Assembly (NCBI RefSeq): GCF_003254645.1 | Contig: NZ_PNFD01000001.1 | Location: 1,364,001-1,428,000 of the forward strand | Source: Microbacterium suaedae | Lineage (GTDB): Bacteria; Actinomycetota; Actinomycetes; Actinomycetales; Microbacteriaceae | Direction: 5' to 3' | Length of the DNA stretch: 64,000 nt | Shown: positions 17,794-26,264 of the stretch, one piece after another | Position numbering within the stretch: the stretch's first letter is position 1 | Layout of the letters: every line of letters starts with the position of its first letter | Notes under the pieces: generated by a model | Database searches by the model: none | What the model saw: only the letters and a program-made list of their open reading frames with translations | What the model was told of the DNA's origin: nothing | Made by a program: the position numbers and the translations under genes

Positions 17794-18401
17794 GCAGCCT
17801 GGCAGAGCGCGCCGCGAGGACGGCGACGGTCACCGGCGCCCGCATCAGAAGCCTGCAGGGCGCATATCGACGCAATGAGAGCGGCGCCGTCGGGGACCTG
17901 GCCCGACTCCGACGGGCCGTCGGCACCGAGATCGACGACGATCTCGCGATCATGGGCATCGCGTTCGACGGATCCGACGAGGATCTATTCGACGACGTCC
18001 CGCAGGCCGACACCCCGCTTCCCGAAGAACGCGCGTTCTTTGCCTCGGTCACTCTCTACGCCCTGCACCAGCAGTCACATCACGACAAGTCGATGCACCA
18101 CGGCGGCTACTCGCTCGGCCGATCGGCGCGGCTGCTGCAGCGCCGGCTCGACCGCGCCTCGACGCGCGCGCGGTTCACTGCGCTCGGCACGTCCGTGACC
18201 TGGGATGAAACGCTGCAGCACGCGCGCGGCCTCGTCCAGCAACTGCGACAGGCCGGCATCCCGCTCGACTATGCGCGATTCGCTCGCGATCTCTTCGATC
18301 TGCAGTCCGGGCGAGCCGATCGCGTCCGTCTGGGGTGGGGCCGCGACTTCTACCGCGTGACCACCTCAGACGACGACACGGCCGACACCTCGTCGGACTG
18401 A
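17790..18401 (+). CDS. casB: Cascade small subunit Cse2 (CasB)
   Basis: 203 residues from the ATG at 17790 that overlaps cse1; the frame is open further upstream only as a shadow of cse1. It is helical and basic, with ALHQQSHHDKSMHHGG and GYSLGRSARLLQRRLDRA, typical of Cse2. Two copies of this protein in Cascade stabilise the crRNA and displaced strand. The C-terminal tail is acidic and serine/threonine-rich (DDDTADTSSD). Confidence 0.92.
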   Translation: MSSLAERAARTATVTGARIRSLQGAYRRNESGAVGDLARLRRAVGTEIDDDLAIMGIAFDGSDEDLFDDVPQADTPLPEERAFFASVTLYALHQQSHHDKSMHHGGYSLGRSARLLQRRLDRASTRARFTALGTSVTWDETLQHARGLVQQLRQAGIPLDYARFARDLFDLQSGRADRVRLGWGRDFYRVTTSDDDTADTSSD

Positions 18402-18429
18402 TCCACCGCTCACGAACAGGAGAACAGAC

Positions 18430-19569
18430 ATGACGCGCACCATCCTCGACCTCAGCATCCTCCACACCCTTCCGCCGTCGAACATCAACCGCGACGACAC
18501 GGGAAGCCCTAAGTCCGCCGTGTACGGCGGCATCCGCCGGGCGCGCGTGTCCAGCCAGGCATGGAAGCGGGCCGCACGCAGCGCCTTCGCGACACACCTG
18601 GACTCTTCCTCCCTTGGCGTACGGACCAAGCGCGTCGTCGAGCTCCTTTCGGACGAGATCCGCAAGCAGAGCGACGAAATCGACAAGGAGCGGGCGGAGA
18701 AACTGGCGAAGCTCTGCCTCACGAGCGCCGGGATCAAACTGTCGAAACCACGCGGTACGTCTGAGGAGAACCCGCTCCCGGACGAGTCCGGATACCTGCT
18801 CTTCCTCAGCGCCCGCCAGATCGAGAACGTTGCAGCGGCCGCCGTGGCGGCACACGCGTCCGACGACCCAAAGGCCTCCATCAAGGCTGCGAAGGTCAAG
18901 ACGCTGCTGGGCAAGGAGCACTCGATCGATGTCGCGTTGTTCGGCCGCATGGTTGCGGACGCCACTGACCTCAACGTCGATGCCGCGGCGCAGGTCGCCC
19001 ACGCCATCAGCATCCACCCGGTCGAGACGGAGTTCGACTACTTCACGGCGGTCGATGACCACAAGAATGCCGACGAGGAGGAGGATGCCGGAGCCGGAAT
19101 GATCGGCACCGTCGAATTCAACTCGTCGACACTGTTCCGCTACGCCACGGTCGACGTCGACGCCCTGCAGCGCAATCTCGGTGACTCCGACGCCGCGCGG
19201 CGCGCAGTCGAGGCATTCGTGCAGGCCTTTGTACGCAGCATGCCCACCGGAAAGCAGAACACCTTCGCGAATAACACGCTTCCTGACGCCGTCGTCCTGT
19301 CGATCCGCGATACGCAGCCGGTGAACCCCGTCGGAGCGTTCGAGACGGCGATCACGTCTGCCCAGCGGCTCGCAGATGCATCGGAGCGGCTTGCAACGCA
19401 CACCCGCGAGATCGACGACACCTACGGCACAACCCCGGTCTCGACCTGGGTGGTGCGCACGGCCACTTCGACCGAGCCGCTCGACGCGCTCGGCCCGCGC
19501 GTCGGTCTCGAGGACGCGGTCGCCGAGGTCGGCGCGTCGGTTGCAGAGCGGCTCTCGGAGAGCGCATGA
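18430..19569 (+). CDS. casC: Cascade backbone subunit Cas7e (CasC, Cse4)
   Basis: 379 residues. The N-terminus contains LHTLPPSNINRDDTGSPKSA and RRARVSSQAWKRAAR, diagnostic for Cse4/CasC. Six copies polymerise along the crRNA in the known complexes. It is 28 bp after cse2 and has its own AGGAG site at about -9, in line with the need for many copies. It overlaps cas5 by ATGA. Confidence 0.95.
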   Translation: MTRTILDLSILHTLPPSNINRDDTGSPKSAVYGGIRRARVSSQAWKRAARSAFATHLDSSSLGVRTKRVVELLSDEIRKQSDEIDKERAEKLAKLCLTSAGIKLSKPRGTSEENPLPDESGYLLFLSARQIENVAAAAVAAHASDDPKASIKAAKVKTLLGKEHSIDVALFGRMVADATDLNVDAAAQVAHAISIHPVETEFDYFTAVDDHKNADEEEDAGAGMIGTVEFNSSTLFRYATVDVDALQRNLGDSDAARRAVEAFVQAFVRSMPTGKQNTFANNTLPDAVVLSIRDTQPVNPVGAFETAITSAQRLADASERLATHTREIDDTYGTTPVSTWVVRTATSTEPLDALGPRVGLEDAVAEVGASVAERLSESA

Positions 19570-20339
19570 GCACTCTGTTGATCGAGCTCGCGGGACCACA
19601 GCAAGCATGGGGCTCCCGCAGCCGATTCGCCACGCGCGCGACTGAGTCGGCGCCGACGAAGAGCGGTGTCGTCGGGCTGGTTGCGGCCGCGCTCGGGCTC
19701 GAGCGCACGGCGAGTCTCAAACAGTTCAGTGGCCTGCGCTACGGGGTGCGGATCGACCAGCCTGGACGGATCGAACGCGACTTCCAGACGACCCGGTCGC
19801 GCGATGGGAAGACCTCGTACCCGCTATCGAATAGATACTTCGTCGCCGACGCAGTCTTTCTGACGGCTTTGGAAGGCGAACGCGAACTTCTCGACGAATA
19901 CCGCGCCGCGCTGCGGGCCCCGCGCTACCCGCTATTCCTCGGACGCCGTGCGTTCCCGCCTGCGGGCCCGATCGTCACGGATCTCGTCGATGCCCCCCTT
20001 GAGACGGCGCTCGCTCAGCACCCGTGGCGCGCGCGCCAACACCACCGACGAAGAGTACGCGGTGACCGTGTGACGCTCGAGGTCGTGCGTGACGCACAGC
20101 CCGGAGAGACTGCGGACGCGACGCTCGCGGACGTCCCGGTCAGCTTCGACCCTCGGCGTCGTGCTTTCGCATCTCGAGACGTCGTCCGGACGTCGATCGA
20201 TGTCGGCCGCCCGGCCCCTCTCAAACCGAGGACACCGGACGCCTCCCACGGCGCGGAGACGCCGAAGGCTGGCGACCGAATCCTCGGCGAAGCCACGGAT
20301 CATGACCCGGGACTCCTCCTGACCGACGAAGAGGTCTAG
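19566..20339 (+). CDS. casD: Cascade subunit Cas5e (CasD)
   Basis: 257 residues with the Cas5 N-terminal signature LAGPQQAWGSRSRFATRAT followed by PTKSGVVGLVAAALG. In I-E Cascade it caps the 5-prime handle of the crRNA. It overlaps cas7 by four bases and its TAG is directly followed by the cas6e ATG. The C-terminal 40 residues are more hydrophilic than usual and probably disordered. Confidence 0.94.
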   Translation: MSTLLIELAGPQQAWGSRSRFATRATESAPTKSGVVGLVAAALGLERTASLKQFSGLRYGVRIDQPGRIERDFQTTRSRDGKTSYPLSNRYFVADAVFLTALEGERELLDEYRAALRAPRYPLFLGRRAFPPAGPIVTDLVDAPLETALAQHPWRARQHHRRRVRGDRVTLEVVRDAQPGETADATLADVPVSFDPRRRAFASRDVVRTSIDVGRPAPLKPRTPDASHGAETPKAGDRILGEATDHDPGLLLTDEEV

Positions 20340-20996
20340 ATGTACTTCACACGATTCGCCATCAACCTGGCACGGCGCGGCTCCCGACACCTGGTCTCGT
20401 CCCCGCACCGGTTGCACGCGGCCATCATGGCCGGATTCCCGAATGCGGAGCCGACTCCCGATGGTCGGGTTCTCTGGCGCCTCGACAACACGGCGCACGG
20501 AGCGGCCATTCTCGTGGTGAGCCCGCGGCAGCCCGACTTCACTCACCTCGCCGAACAGGCTGGCTGGCCTTCGCTGGACGACGCGTGGGAGACGCGACGC
20601 TACGTGAAGCTGCTCGACACGCTCGAACCCGGCCTGCGCTATCGCTTCCGGCTGACCGCTAACCCGGTACGCCGTGAACGTCGACCCGACGGCGAACGCG
20701 GGAAACCATACGGGCATGTGACGGTGTCACAGCAGGAGAAGTGGCTCCTCGATCGCGCGGATACTGCCGGATTCCGCGTCAACACATCCGACGATGACGG
20801 GTCCGACCTCGTGGTATCGGACCGCAGGACCTTGAAGTTTCACCGCCGCGAGACACAGGTGACGTTGCGGGTAGCGACGTACGAAGGCGTGCTCACCGTC
20901 ACGGATGCGGACGCGCTTCGCCGTGCGCTCTGCCACGGAATCGGTCGGGCCAAGGGATACGGCTGCGGTCTCCTGACGCTGGCTCCAGCCCGGTGA
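20340..20996 (+). CDS. casE: crRNA endoribonuclease Cas6e (CasE, Cse3)
   Basis: 218 residues. The N-terminal PHRLHAAIMAGFP places a histidine at residue 26, corresponding to the catalytic histidine known in Cse3 proteins, and the C-terminal GIGRAKGYGCGLLTLAP is the glycine-rich RNA-binding loop. It cuts repeat hairpins of the pre-crRNA and stays bound to the 3-prime handle. Two different repeats occur here; whether one Cas6e processes both is an open question. Confidence 0.94.
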   Translation: MYFTRFAINLARRGSRHLVSSPHRLHAAIMAGFPNAEPTPDGRVLWRLDNTAHGAAILVVSPRQPDFTHLAEQAGWPSLDDAWETRRYVKLLDTLEPGLRYRFRLTANPVRRERRPDGERGKPYGHVTVSQQEKWLLDRADTAGFRVNTSDDDGSDLVVSDRRTLKFHRRETQVTLRVATYEGVLTVTDADALRRALCHGIGRAKGYGCGLLTLAPAR

Positions 20997-21000
20997 CGCC

Positions 21001-21934
21001 ATGAACATGGGCGCGCGGCCTCCCGAGCTGCCAGACCTGGTGCGGGCGCAGGACCGGCTCTCGTTCGTCTACCTCGAACGCTGCCACATCCACCGCGACG
21101 CAAACGCGATCACCTCGACCGACGATCGCGGCGTCATCCACATCCCCGCCGCCTCGCTCGGGGCACTTCTCCTCGGCCCCGGCACCACGGTCTCGCAGCA
21201 GGCGATGGTGCTGATGGCGGAGAGCGGATCCACCGTCGTGTGGGTGGGTGAGGAGGGTGTCCGCTACTACGCGCACGGCCGTTCACTCTCCCACAGCTCG
21301 CGGTTCCTCGAGGCCCAGGCGCGCCTCATGGTCAACGAGAAGTCGCGCATGCGCGTCGCGCGTGAGATGTACGCGATGCGCTTCTCGGGCGAGGACGTCT
21401 CCAGGCTGACGATGCAGCAGCTGCGCGGACGCGAGGGGGGCGCGAGTGCGCCGCGCGTATCGCGACAACGCAGAGCGCACGGGTGTGAAATGGACGCGGC
21501 GCGACTACAACGTGGACGACGTCGAAGGAAGCGACCTTGTCAACCAGGCGCTGTCGGCCGCCAACACGAGCCTGTATGGCGTCGTCCATTCCGTGCTCGT
21601 GGCGCTCGGCTGCGCCCCCGGACTGGGATTCGTGCACACCGGGCACACGCGCTCGTTCGTCTACGACGTCGCCGATCTCTACAAGGCGGATCTGACGATC
21701 CCGCTCGCGTTCGATCTCGCGGCGCAACAGCCGTTCGACATCGCCGCGGAGGCGCGACGCGCTCTGCGCGACCGCCTGCACGGCGGAGGGTTCCTCGACC
21801 GATGCGTGCGCGACGTGCGGCACCTCCTGCTTCCCGACGAAGAGGAGGCCGACCCGTCCGAGAACATCGTCGAGCTGTGGGACGGATCACGCGGATCCGT
21901 CTCCGGCGGCTCCAACTATGGCGAGGCCAGCTGA
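21001..21934 (+). pseudogene. cas1: Cas1e integrase gene, split by a +1 frameshift
   Basis: The frame from 21001 encodes a normal Cas1e N-terminus up to RGREG, the motif with the metal-binding glutamate (E145 here). A run of six G at 21435-21440 then shifts the frame; five G would restore RGREGARVRRAYRDNAERTG, which continues in the next frame to 21934. That second part carries the other two metal ligands, the histidine in GFVHTGHTR and the aspartate in YDVADLYK. As written no complete active site can be made. Everything else fits an intact Cas1e, so the lesion is recent or an error in a homopolymer. Confidence 0.88.
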
Positions 21935-22302
21935 TGGTCGTCTTGGTGCTCTCAGCGTGCCCACCCGGGTTGCGCGGCTACCTCACGCGGTGGTTGCTCG
22001 AGATCTCCGCAGGCGTGTTCGTCGGCAAGGTCTCGCGAAAGGTACGGAACCTGATGTGGGAGCGCACGGTCGAGATGGTGAAGACAGGTCGGGCCATCAT
22101 GGTCGTCCAAGCCCGCAACGAGCAGGGCATGGACTTTCGCGTCCACGGACACCATTGGGAGCCCATCGACGTCGACGGCCTCACCCTCATGCTGCGGCCC
22201 GCGGATACACGTGGAGGGAAACGTGCCCGCGCCGACGGTTCGTCCTCGTCACCACCAGCGACGGGTTGGAGCAAGGCTGCGCGGCGTCGACGGCAACGAT
22301 GA
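21934..22302 (+). CDS. cas2: CRISPR-associated protein Cas2e
   Basis: 122 residues from the ATG overlapping the cas1 stop (TGATG). VLVLSACPPGLRGYLTRWLL and GVFVGKVSRKVRNLMWE match the I-E (CasA-clade ygbF-like) Cas2 family. Cas2 forms the Cas1-Cas2 integration complex. The last 25-30 residues (a serine/proline and arginine-rich tail) go beyond the usual length of about 94-100 residues. It closes the cas operon. Confidence 0.92.
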   Translation: MVVLVLSACPPGLRGYLTRWLLEISAGVFVGKVSRKVRNLMWERTVEMVKTGRAIMVVQARNEQGMDFRVHGHHWEPIDVDGLTLMLRPADTRGGKRARADGSSSSPPATGWSKAARRRRQR

Positions 22303-22370
22303 CCGCGGCGCCCAAACGTCGCCCCCCACTCAACTAAGCTCCCGCACGTGATCGAAACCGAGGAGCACAC

Positions 22371-23525
22371 ATGACCGACGATGCCGTCGACTACGTCGTC
22401 GTCGGCGCCGGGCTGGCAGGGGCGTCCACGGCGTGGCGCCTGACGCAGCGCGGACACAGCGTCGCCGTCGTCGAGCGGGACGTGCCTGCGGGCGATCGGG
22501 GCAGCTCGCACGGGAGCGCGCGCATCTTCCGCTACGCGTATGCGGATCCTTTCTACACGCGCCTCGTGCAGCGCTCCGAGGCGGGCTGGGCCGAGCTCGC
22601 CTCCGCGCACGGATCGCCGCTCATCCGCCAGACCGGATGCCTCGACTTCGGCGCGAAGCGCGACCCCGAGATGATCGACGGGCTGCTGGCGGACGAGGGC
22701 GTCGAAGCGGATCTGCTCTCCGCCGAGACCGCACGCGATCGCTTCCCCGGGATCCTCGCCGACACGGCGGCCGTGTGGCATCCGGCCGCGGGAGTGCTCG
22801 ACGCGCAGACGACGGTTGAGGCGATGCTGCGGGCATCAGGATCCGTCGTGCGCACGGACTGGCCGGTGTCGCGCGTCGAGCGCGCGGGAGCCGGATACGC
22901 GATCATCGGCCCGGGCGCTGAACGGCTCGTTGCCCGCGGCGTCGTCATCGCGGCAGGCGGTTGGCTTCCCGACCTCCTGGGACGGCTCGATCTCCCCGCG
23001 AGCTTCGCCCGCCGGATCCCCCCGCTCACGGTGATGCAGGAGACGGCGTTCCACTTCCCCTATCGCGATCCCGCCGCCGCCGAGGCGTGGCCGAGCTTCA
23101 TCCATATGCGCGACGAGATCACCGTCTACGGCCTGCCGGGAGGCCGGGACGCCGATGACCGCGGCCAGAAGATCGCCGAGTTCAACGGCGGCGTCCCCCT
23201 CGACGACGCGTCGCGGCAGCGCCAGGGGCACGTCGATCCGGCGCATCGCGACCGCATCGTCCGTTACGTGGAGCGGTTCGTCCCCGGCCTCGTGCCCGAG
23301 CCGTACGCGGAGACGAGCTGCCTGTTCACGAACACGCCCGACGAGGACTTCGTCATCGACCGCGCCGACGGCATCACGATCGTCTCCGCATGCTCGGGGC
23401 ACGGCGCGAAGTTCGCTCCACTGCTGGGAGAGCTCGCGGCGGATGTCGCCACGGGCGGCGAAGGCGTCGAGCGCTTCCGGGTGTCGGCGTCCCCGAGTGC
23501 CGACACGCCCTCCCGCAAGCAGTAG
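22371..23525 (+). CDS. FAD-dependent oxidase, sarcosine/N-methyltryptophan oxidase-like
   Basis: 384 residues. The N-terminal dinucleotide motif is VVGAGLAGAS (G12, G14, G17), followed by the acidic end of strand 2 (VVERD) and the RGSSHGSARIFRYAY block typical of MSOX/MTOX-family oxidases. Near the C-terminus, SACSGHGAKFAPLLGELAAD matches the FAD-binding segment of the family. These enzymes oxidise N-methyl or other secondary amines. Its neighbours, the cas operon on one side and an IclR regulator on the other, do not reveal the substrate. A family A hairpin overlaps the end of the gene. Confidence 0.82.
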   Translation: MTDDAVDYVVVGAGLAGASTAWRLTQRGHSVAVVERDVPAGDRGSSHGSARIFRYAYADPFYTRLVQRSEAGWAELASAHGSPLIRQTGCLDFGAKRDPEMIDGLLADEGVEADLLSAETARDRFPGILADTAAVWHPAAGVLDAQTTVEAMLRASGSVVRTDWPVSRVERAGAGYAIIGPGAERLVARGVVIAAGGWLPDLLGRLDLPASFARRIPPLTVMQETAFHFPYRDPAAAEAWPSFIHMRDEITVYGLPGGRDADDRGQKIAEFNGGVPLDDASRQRQGHVDPAHRDRIVRYVERFVPGLVPEPYAETSCLFTNTPDEDFVIDRADGITIVSACSGHGAKFAPLLGELAADVATGGEGVERFRVSASPSADTPSRKQ

Positions 23526-23545
23526 AGGGCGAAGGGACACTCGGG
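23492..23545. repeat. Hairpin element, family A copy 3, overlapping a gene end
   Basis: CCCGAGTG (23492-23499) pairs with CACTCGGG (23538-23545), with an inner CGCCCTC/GAGGGCG pair. The element includes the last codons and stop of the oxidase gene, and is inverted relative to the copies at 5049 and 9475. It lies between convergent genes. Confidence 0.65.
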
Positions 23546-23550
23546 AAGCT

Positions 23551-24321
23551 CTACAGCAACGCGAGCTCGCGTTCGATCGCGCGCGTGGCGTCGAGGAGCG
23601 CCGGGAGGTGCTCGTCGGTGACCCGATCGAGGCCGACGCGGCTCGATGACGTCGACACGTTGATGGCCGCGACGACCTGGCCACCGCGACCGCGCACGGG
23701 GGCCGCGACCGAGCGCACGCCCTCCTCGAGCTCGCCGTCGACGATGGCGTATCCCGCATCGCGGATCCGGTCGAGATGCTCGGCGAGGACCCGCGGATCC
23801 GCGACGGTGCGCACCGTGAGTGTCGCGAGAGGCTGCGCGAGCACCGCGTCCCTCTCCGGGGCGGGAAGATGCGCCAGCAGCACCCGGCCCATGCTCGTCG
23901 CGTGCGCGGGGAAGCGCGTGCCGATCGTGATGCCGACGCTCATGATGCGCCGGGTGGGCACGCGCGAAACGTACACGATGTCGGATCCGTCGAGAACGGC
24001 CGCCGAGACGCTCTCGTCGACGAGATGCGAGAGTCGCTCGAGGTGCGGATGCACGACCTCGGGCAGGCTCAGCGCCGAGAGATAGCTGTATCCGAGCTCG
24101 AGAACGCGCGGAGTGAGGGCGAAGTCGCGCCCCGACTCGCGCACATAGCCGAGCGCGACGAGCGTATGGAGGAAGCGCCGCGCCGCGGCCCGCGTGATGT
24201 CGGCCCTCTGCGCGACCTCGCTCAGCGTGAGCGACGCGTGCTCGGCGTCGAAGGCCCGGATGACGCTGAGCCCCCGGGCGAGCGACTGCACGAAATCGCG
24301 GGAGGTCTCTTCGGCCATCAC
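23551..24321 (-). CDS. IclR-family regulator, PcaR/PobR-like
   Basis: 256 residues: winged helix in the first 70 residues (LARGLSVIRAFDAEHASLTLSEVAQ in part) and an effector domain with VPTRRIMSVGITIGTRFPAHATSMG, the block common to PcaR/PcaU/PobR regulators. It lies directly downstream of a thiolase and CoA-transferase operon on the same strand. In the known family such proteins respond to aromatic acids or beta-ketoadipate. A candidate binding site with two 15-bp units is found upstream of that operon at 27028-27061. Confidence 0.85.
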   Translation of the reverse strand: MMAEETSRDFVQSLARGLSVIRAFDAEHASLTLSEVAQRADITRAAARRFLHTLVALGYVRESGRDFALTPRVLELGYSYLSALSLPEVVHPHLERLSHLVDESVSAAVLDGSDIVYVSRVPTRRIMSVGITIGTRFPAHATSMGRVLLAHLPAPERDAVLAQPLATLTVRTVADPRVLAEHLDRIRDAGYAIVDGELEEGVRSVAAPVRGRGGQVVAAINVSTSSSRVGLDRVTDEHLPALLDATRAIERELALL

Positions 24322-24344
24322 ACCACCCTAGGTCGACACCCCGC

Positions 24345-24429
24345 CTGCACAACGACGCCAATTCTCACCGGAATTGGCGTGCAGGCGCCAAACCCCGGGG
24401 TTCGGTTCAATATTGGCGTCGTTGTGCAG
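24345..24429. repeat. Intergenic hairpin element, family C copy 1
   Basis: CTGCACAACGACGCCAAT (24345-24362) and its exact reverse complement (24412-24429) are perfect 18-bp arms around a 49-bp core that contains another ATTGGCG copy. It separates the thiolase gene from the IclR gene downstream on the same strand. Copies with the same arms lie at 38641-38742 and 43295-43380. Confidence 0.85.
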
Positions 24430-24445
24430 GGGGAGGTGCAGCGTG

Positions 24446-25615
24446 TCACCGCTCGAGGACGACGGCGAGGCCCTGGCCCACGCCGATGCAGATCGCGGCG
24501 ACGGCGACGCCTCCGCCGCGTCGGGCGAGCTCGTGCGCGGCGTGGCCGATGATCCGGCCACCCGAGGCACCGAGCGGGTGCCCCATCGCGAGCGCCCCGC
24601 CGTGGATGTTCAGCTTCTCGGGGTCGAGCTCCGGCCAGCCGGCGAGGCACGCGAGCGACTGCGACGCGAACGCCTCGTTCAGTTCGACGAGGTCGACATC
24701 GGCCCAGGTACGGCCCGCGCGGGCGAGGGCCTTGTTCGCCGCCTCGATCGGGGCGATGGGGAAGTCATCCGGATCCACGCCGTGCGCGCCGCGGCCCGTG
24801 ACGCGCGCGAGCGGCTCGGCGTCGATCGCACCCTCTGCCCCGAGGAGCACCGCCGACGCGCCGTCGTTGATCGACGACGAGTTGCCGGCCGTGACGGATC
24901 CGTCGTCGGCGAAGAGGGCTTTGAGTCCTGCGAGCTTCGCAGTCGTGGATCCGTCGCGGATCCCCTCGTCGCGCGCGAGCTCCGCCCCCTCGACCTGCAC
25001 GATCTCGCGGTCGTAGACGCCGTCGGCCCAGGCCTGCGCCGAGAGCGTGTGGCTGCGCACGGCGAACTCGTCCTGTGCCTCGCGGGAGATGCCCCACTCG
25101 CGGGCGATCTTCTCGGCCGACTCGCCGTTCGAGATCGTCCAGTGCTTCGGCAGCCTCTTGTTGACCATGCGCCAGCCGATCGCCGTGTTCCACAGCGTCT
25201 GGTTGCCGACGGCGGGGAACGGCTTGGCCGACTTCTCGACGACGAACGGTGCGCGGCTCATCGATTCGACGCCGCCCGCGAGGATCACGTCGGCATCGCC
25301 AGATTCGATGGCACGGGATCCCTGGACCACGGCCTCGACGCTCGACGCGCAGAGGCGGTTGACCGTCGTGCCGGTGACAGAGGTGGGGAAGCCCGCGAGC
25401 AGCGCGCCGAAGCGCGCGACGTTGCGATTGTCCTCGCCCGCCTGGTTCGCGTCGCCGAAGATGACGTCGTCGACGCGGACGGGATCCAGACCCGCCCGCT
25501 CGACCGTGGCGCGCATGACGGTCGCCGCGAGATCGTCAGGCCGAACCCTCGCGAGGGTGCCTCCGGCTTTGCCGAACGGCGTGCGGACGGCGTCGTAGAT
25601 GTAGGTGGCGGTCAT
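24446..25615 (-). CDS. Thiolase (3-oxoadipyl-CoA/acetyl-CoA acyltransferase)
   Basis: 389 residues with all thiolase marks: C89 in NRLCASSVEAV, the GHPLGASGGR histidine block and the C-terminal CIGVGQG cysteine. It is one base downstream of a CoA-transferase beta subunit and two genes downstream of the alpha subunit. With those and the PcaR-like regulator, it probably cleaves 3-oxoadipyl-CoA to succinyl-CoA and acetyl-CoA (PcaF). Acetoacetyl-CoA thiolysis is an alternative. Confidence 0.85.
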   Translation of the reverse strand: MTATYIYDAVRTPFGKAGGTLARVRPDDLAATVMRATVERAGLDPVRVDDVIFGDANQAGEDNRNVARFGALLAGFPTSVTGTTVNRLCASSVEAVVQGSRAIESGDADVILAGGVESMSRAPFVVEKSAKPFPAVGNQTLWNTAIGWRMVNKRLPKHWTISNGESAEKIAREWGISREAQDEFAVRSHTLSAQAWADGVYDREIVQVEGAELARDEGIRDGSTTAKLAGLKALFADDGSVTAGNSSSINDGASAVLLGAEGAIDAEPLARVTGRGAHGVDPDDFPIAPIEAANKALARAGRTWADVDLVELNEAFASQSLACLAGWPELDPEKLNIHGGALAMGHPLGASGGRIIGHAAHELARRGGGVAVAAICIGVGQGLAVVLER

Positions 25616-25616
25616 G

Positions 25617-26264
25617 TCACTCTCCTCCGAGGTCGAGGCCGGTCAGCTCCGCGAGCTGCGACACGGTGTTGTCGCCGAACGCCTCGCGCACGCGGAACCC
25701 GTCGGGCGTGACGTCGAAGACGGCGTGGTCGGTGTAGACGCGGGTGACGCAGCCGACGCCCGTGAGCGGGTACGTGCACGCCTCGACGAGCTTGGGCTCG
25801 CCCTTCTTCGTGAGCAGATCGGTCATGACGTAGACGTCCTTCGCACCCATCGCGAGGTCCATCGCGCCGCCGACGGCCGGGATCGCGCCCGGGGCACCCG
25901 TCGACCAGTTCGCGAGATCGCCGTTCTGCGCCACCTGGAATGCGCCGAGCACGCACACATCGAGGTGTCCGCCGCGCATCATCGCGAACGAATCGGCGTG
26001 GTGGAAGTACGCGGCGCCGGAGACCGCGGTCACGGGCTGCTTGCCCGCGTTGATGAGATCGGGGTCGATCCGCCCCTCCTCGGGCGCCGCCCCCATGCCC
26101 AAGAGACCGTTCTCGGTGTGGAGGATGATCTCCTCGTCCTCCGGCAGGTAGTTCGCCACGAGGGTCGGGGCGCCGATGCCGAGGTTCACGATGGATCCCT
26201 CGGAGATGTCTGACGCGATGCGCGCCGCGAGATCCTGGCGGCTGATGCGGGTGAGTTCGGTCAC
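25617..26264 (-). CDS. 3-oxoacid (3-oxoadipate) CoA-transferase, beta subunit
   Basis: 215 residues from the GTG at 26264, which overlaps the alpha subunit stop (GTGA). The catalytic glutamate is E51 in TENGLLGMG, and GGAMDLAMGAKDVYV is the second family motif. It forms an active enzyme with the alpha subunit, moving CoA from succinyl-CoA to a 3-oxoacid. An AUG-less start is supported by the overlap; the frame upstream is just the alpha gene. Confidence 0.88.
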   Translation of the reverse strand: MTELTRISRQDLAARIASDISEGSIVNLGIGAPTLVANYLPEDEEIILHTENGLLGMGAAPEEGRIDPDLINAGKQPVTAVSGAAYFHHADSFAMMRGGHLDVCVLGAFQVAQNGDLANWSTGAPGAIPAVGGAMDLAMGAKDVYVMTDLLTKKGEPKLVEACTYPLTGVGCVTRVYTDHAVFDVTPDGFRVREAFGDNTVSQLAELTGLDLGGE

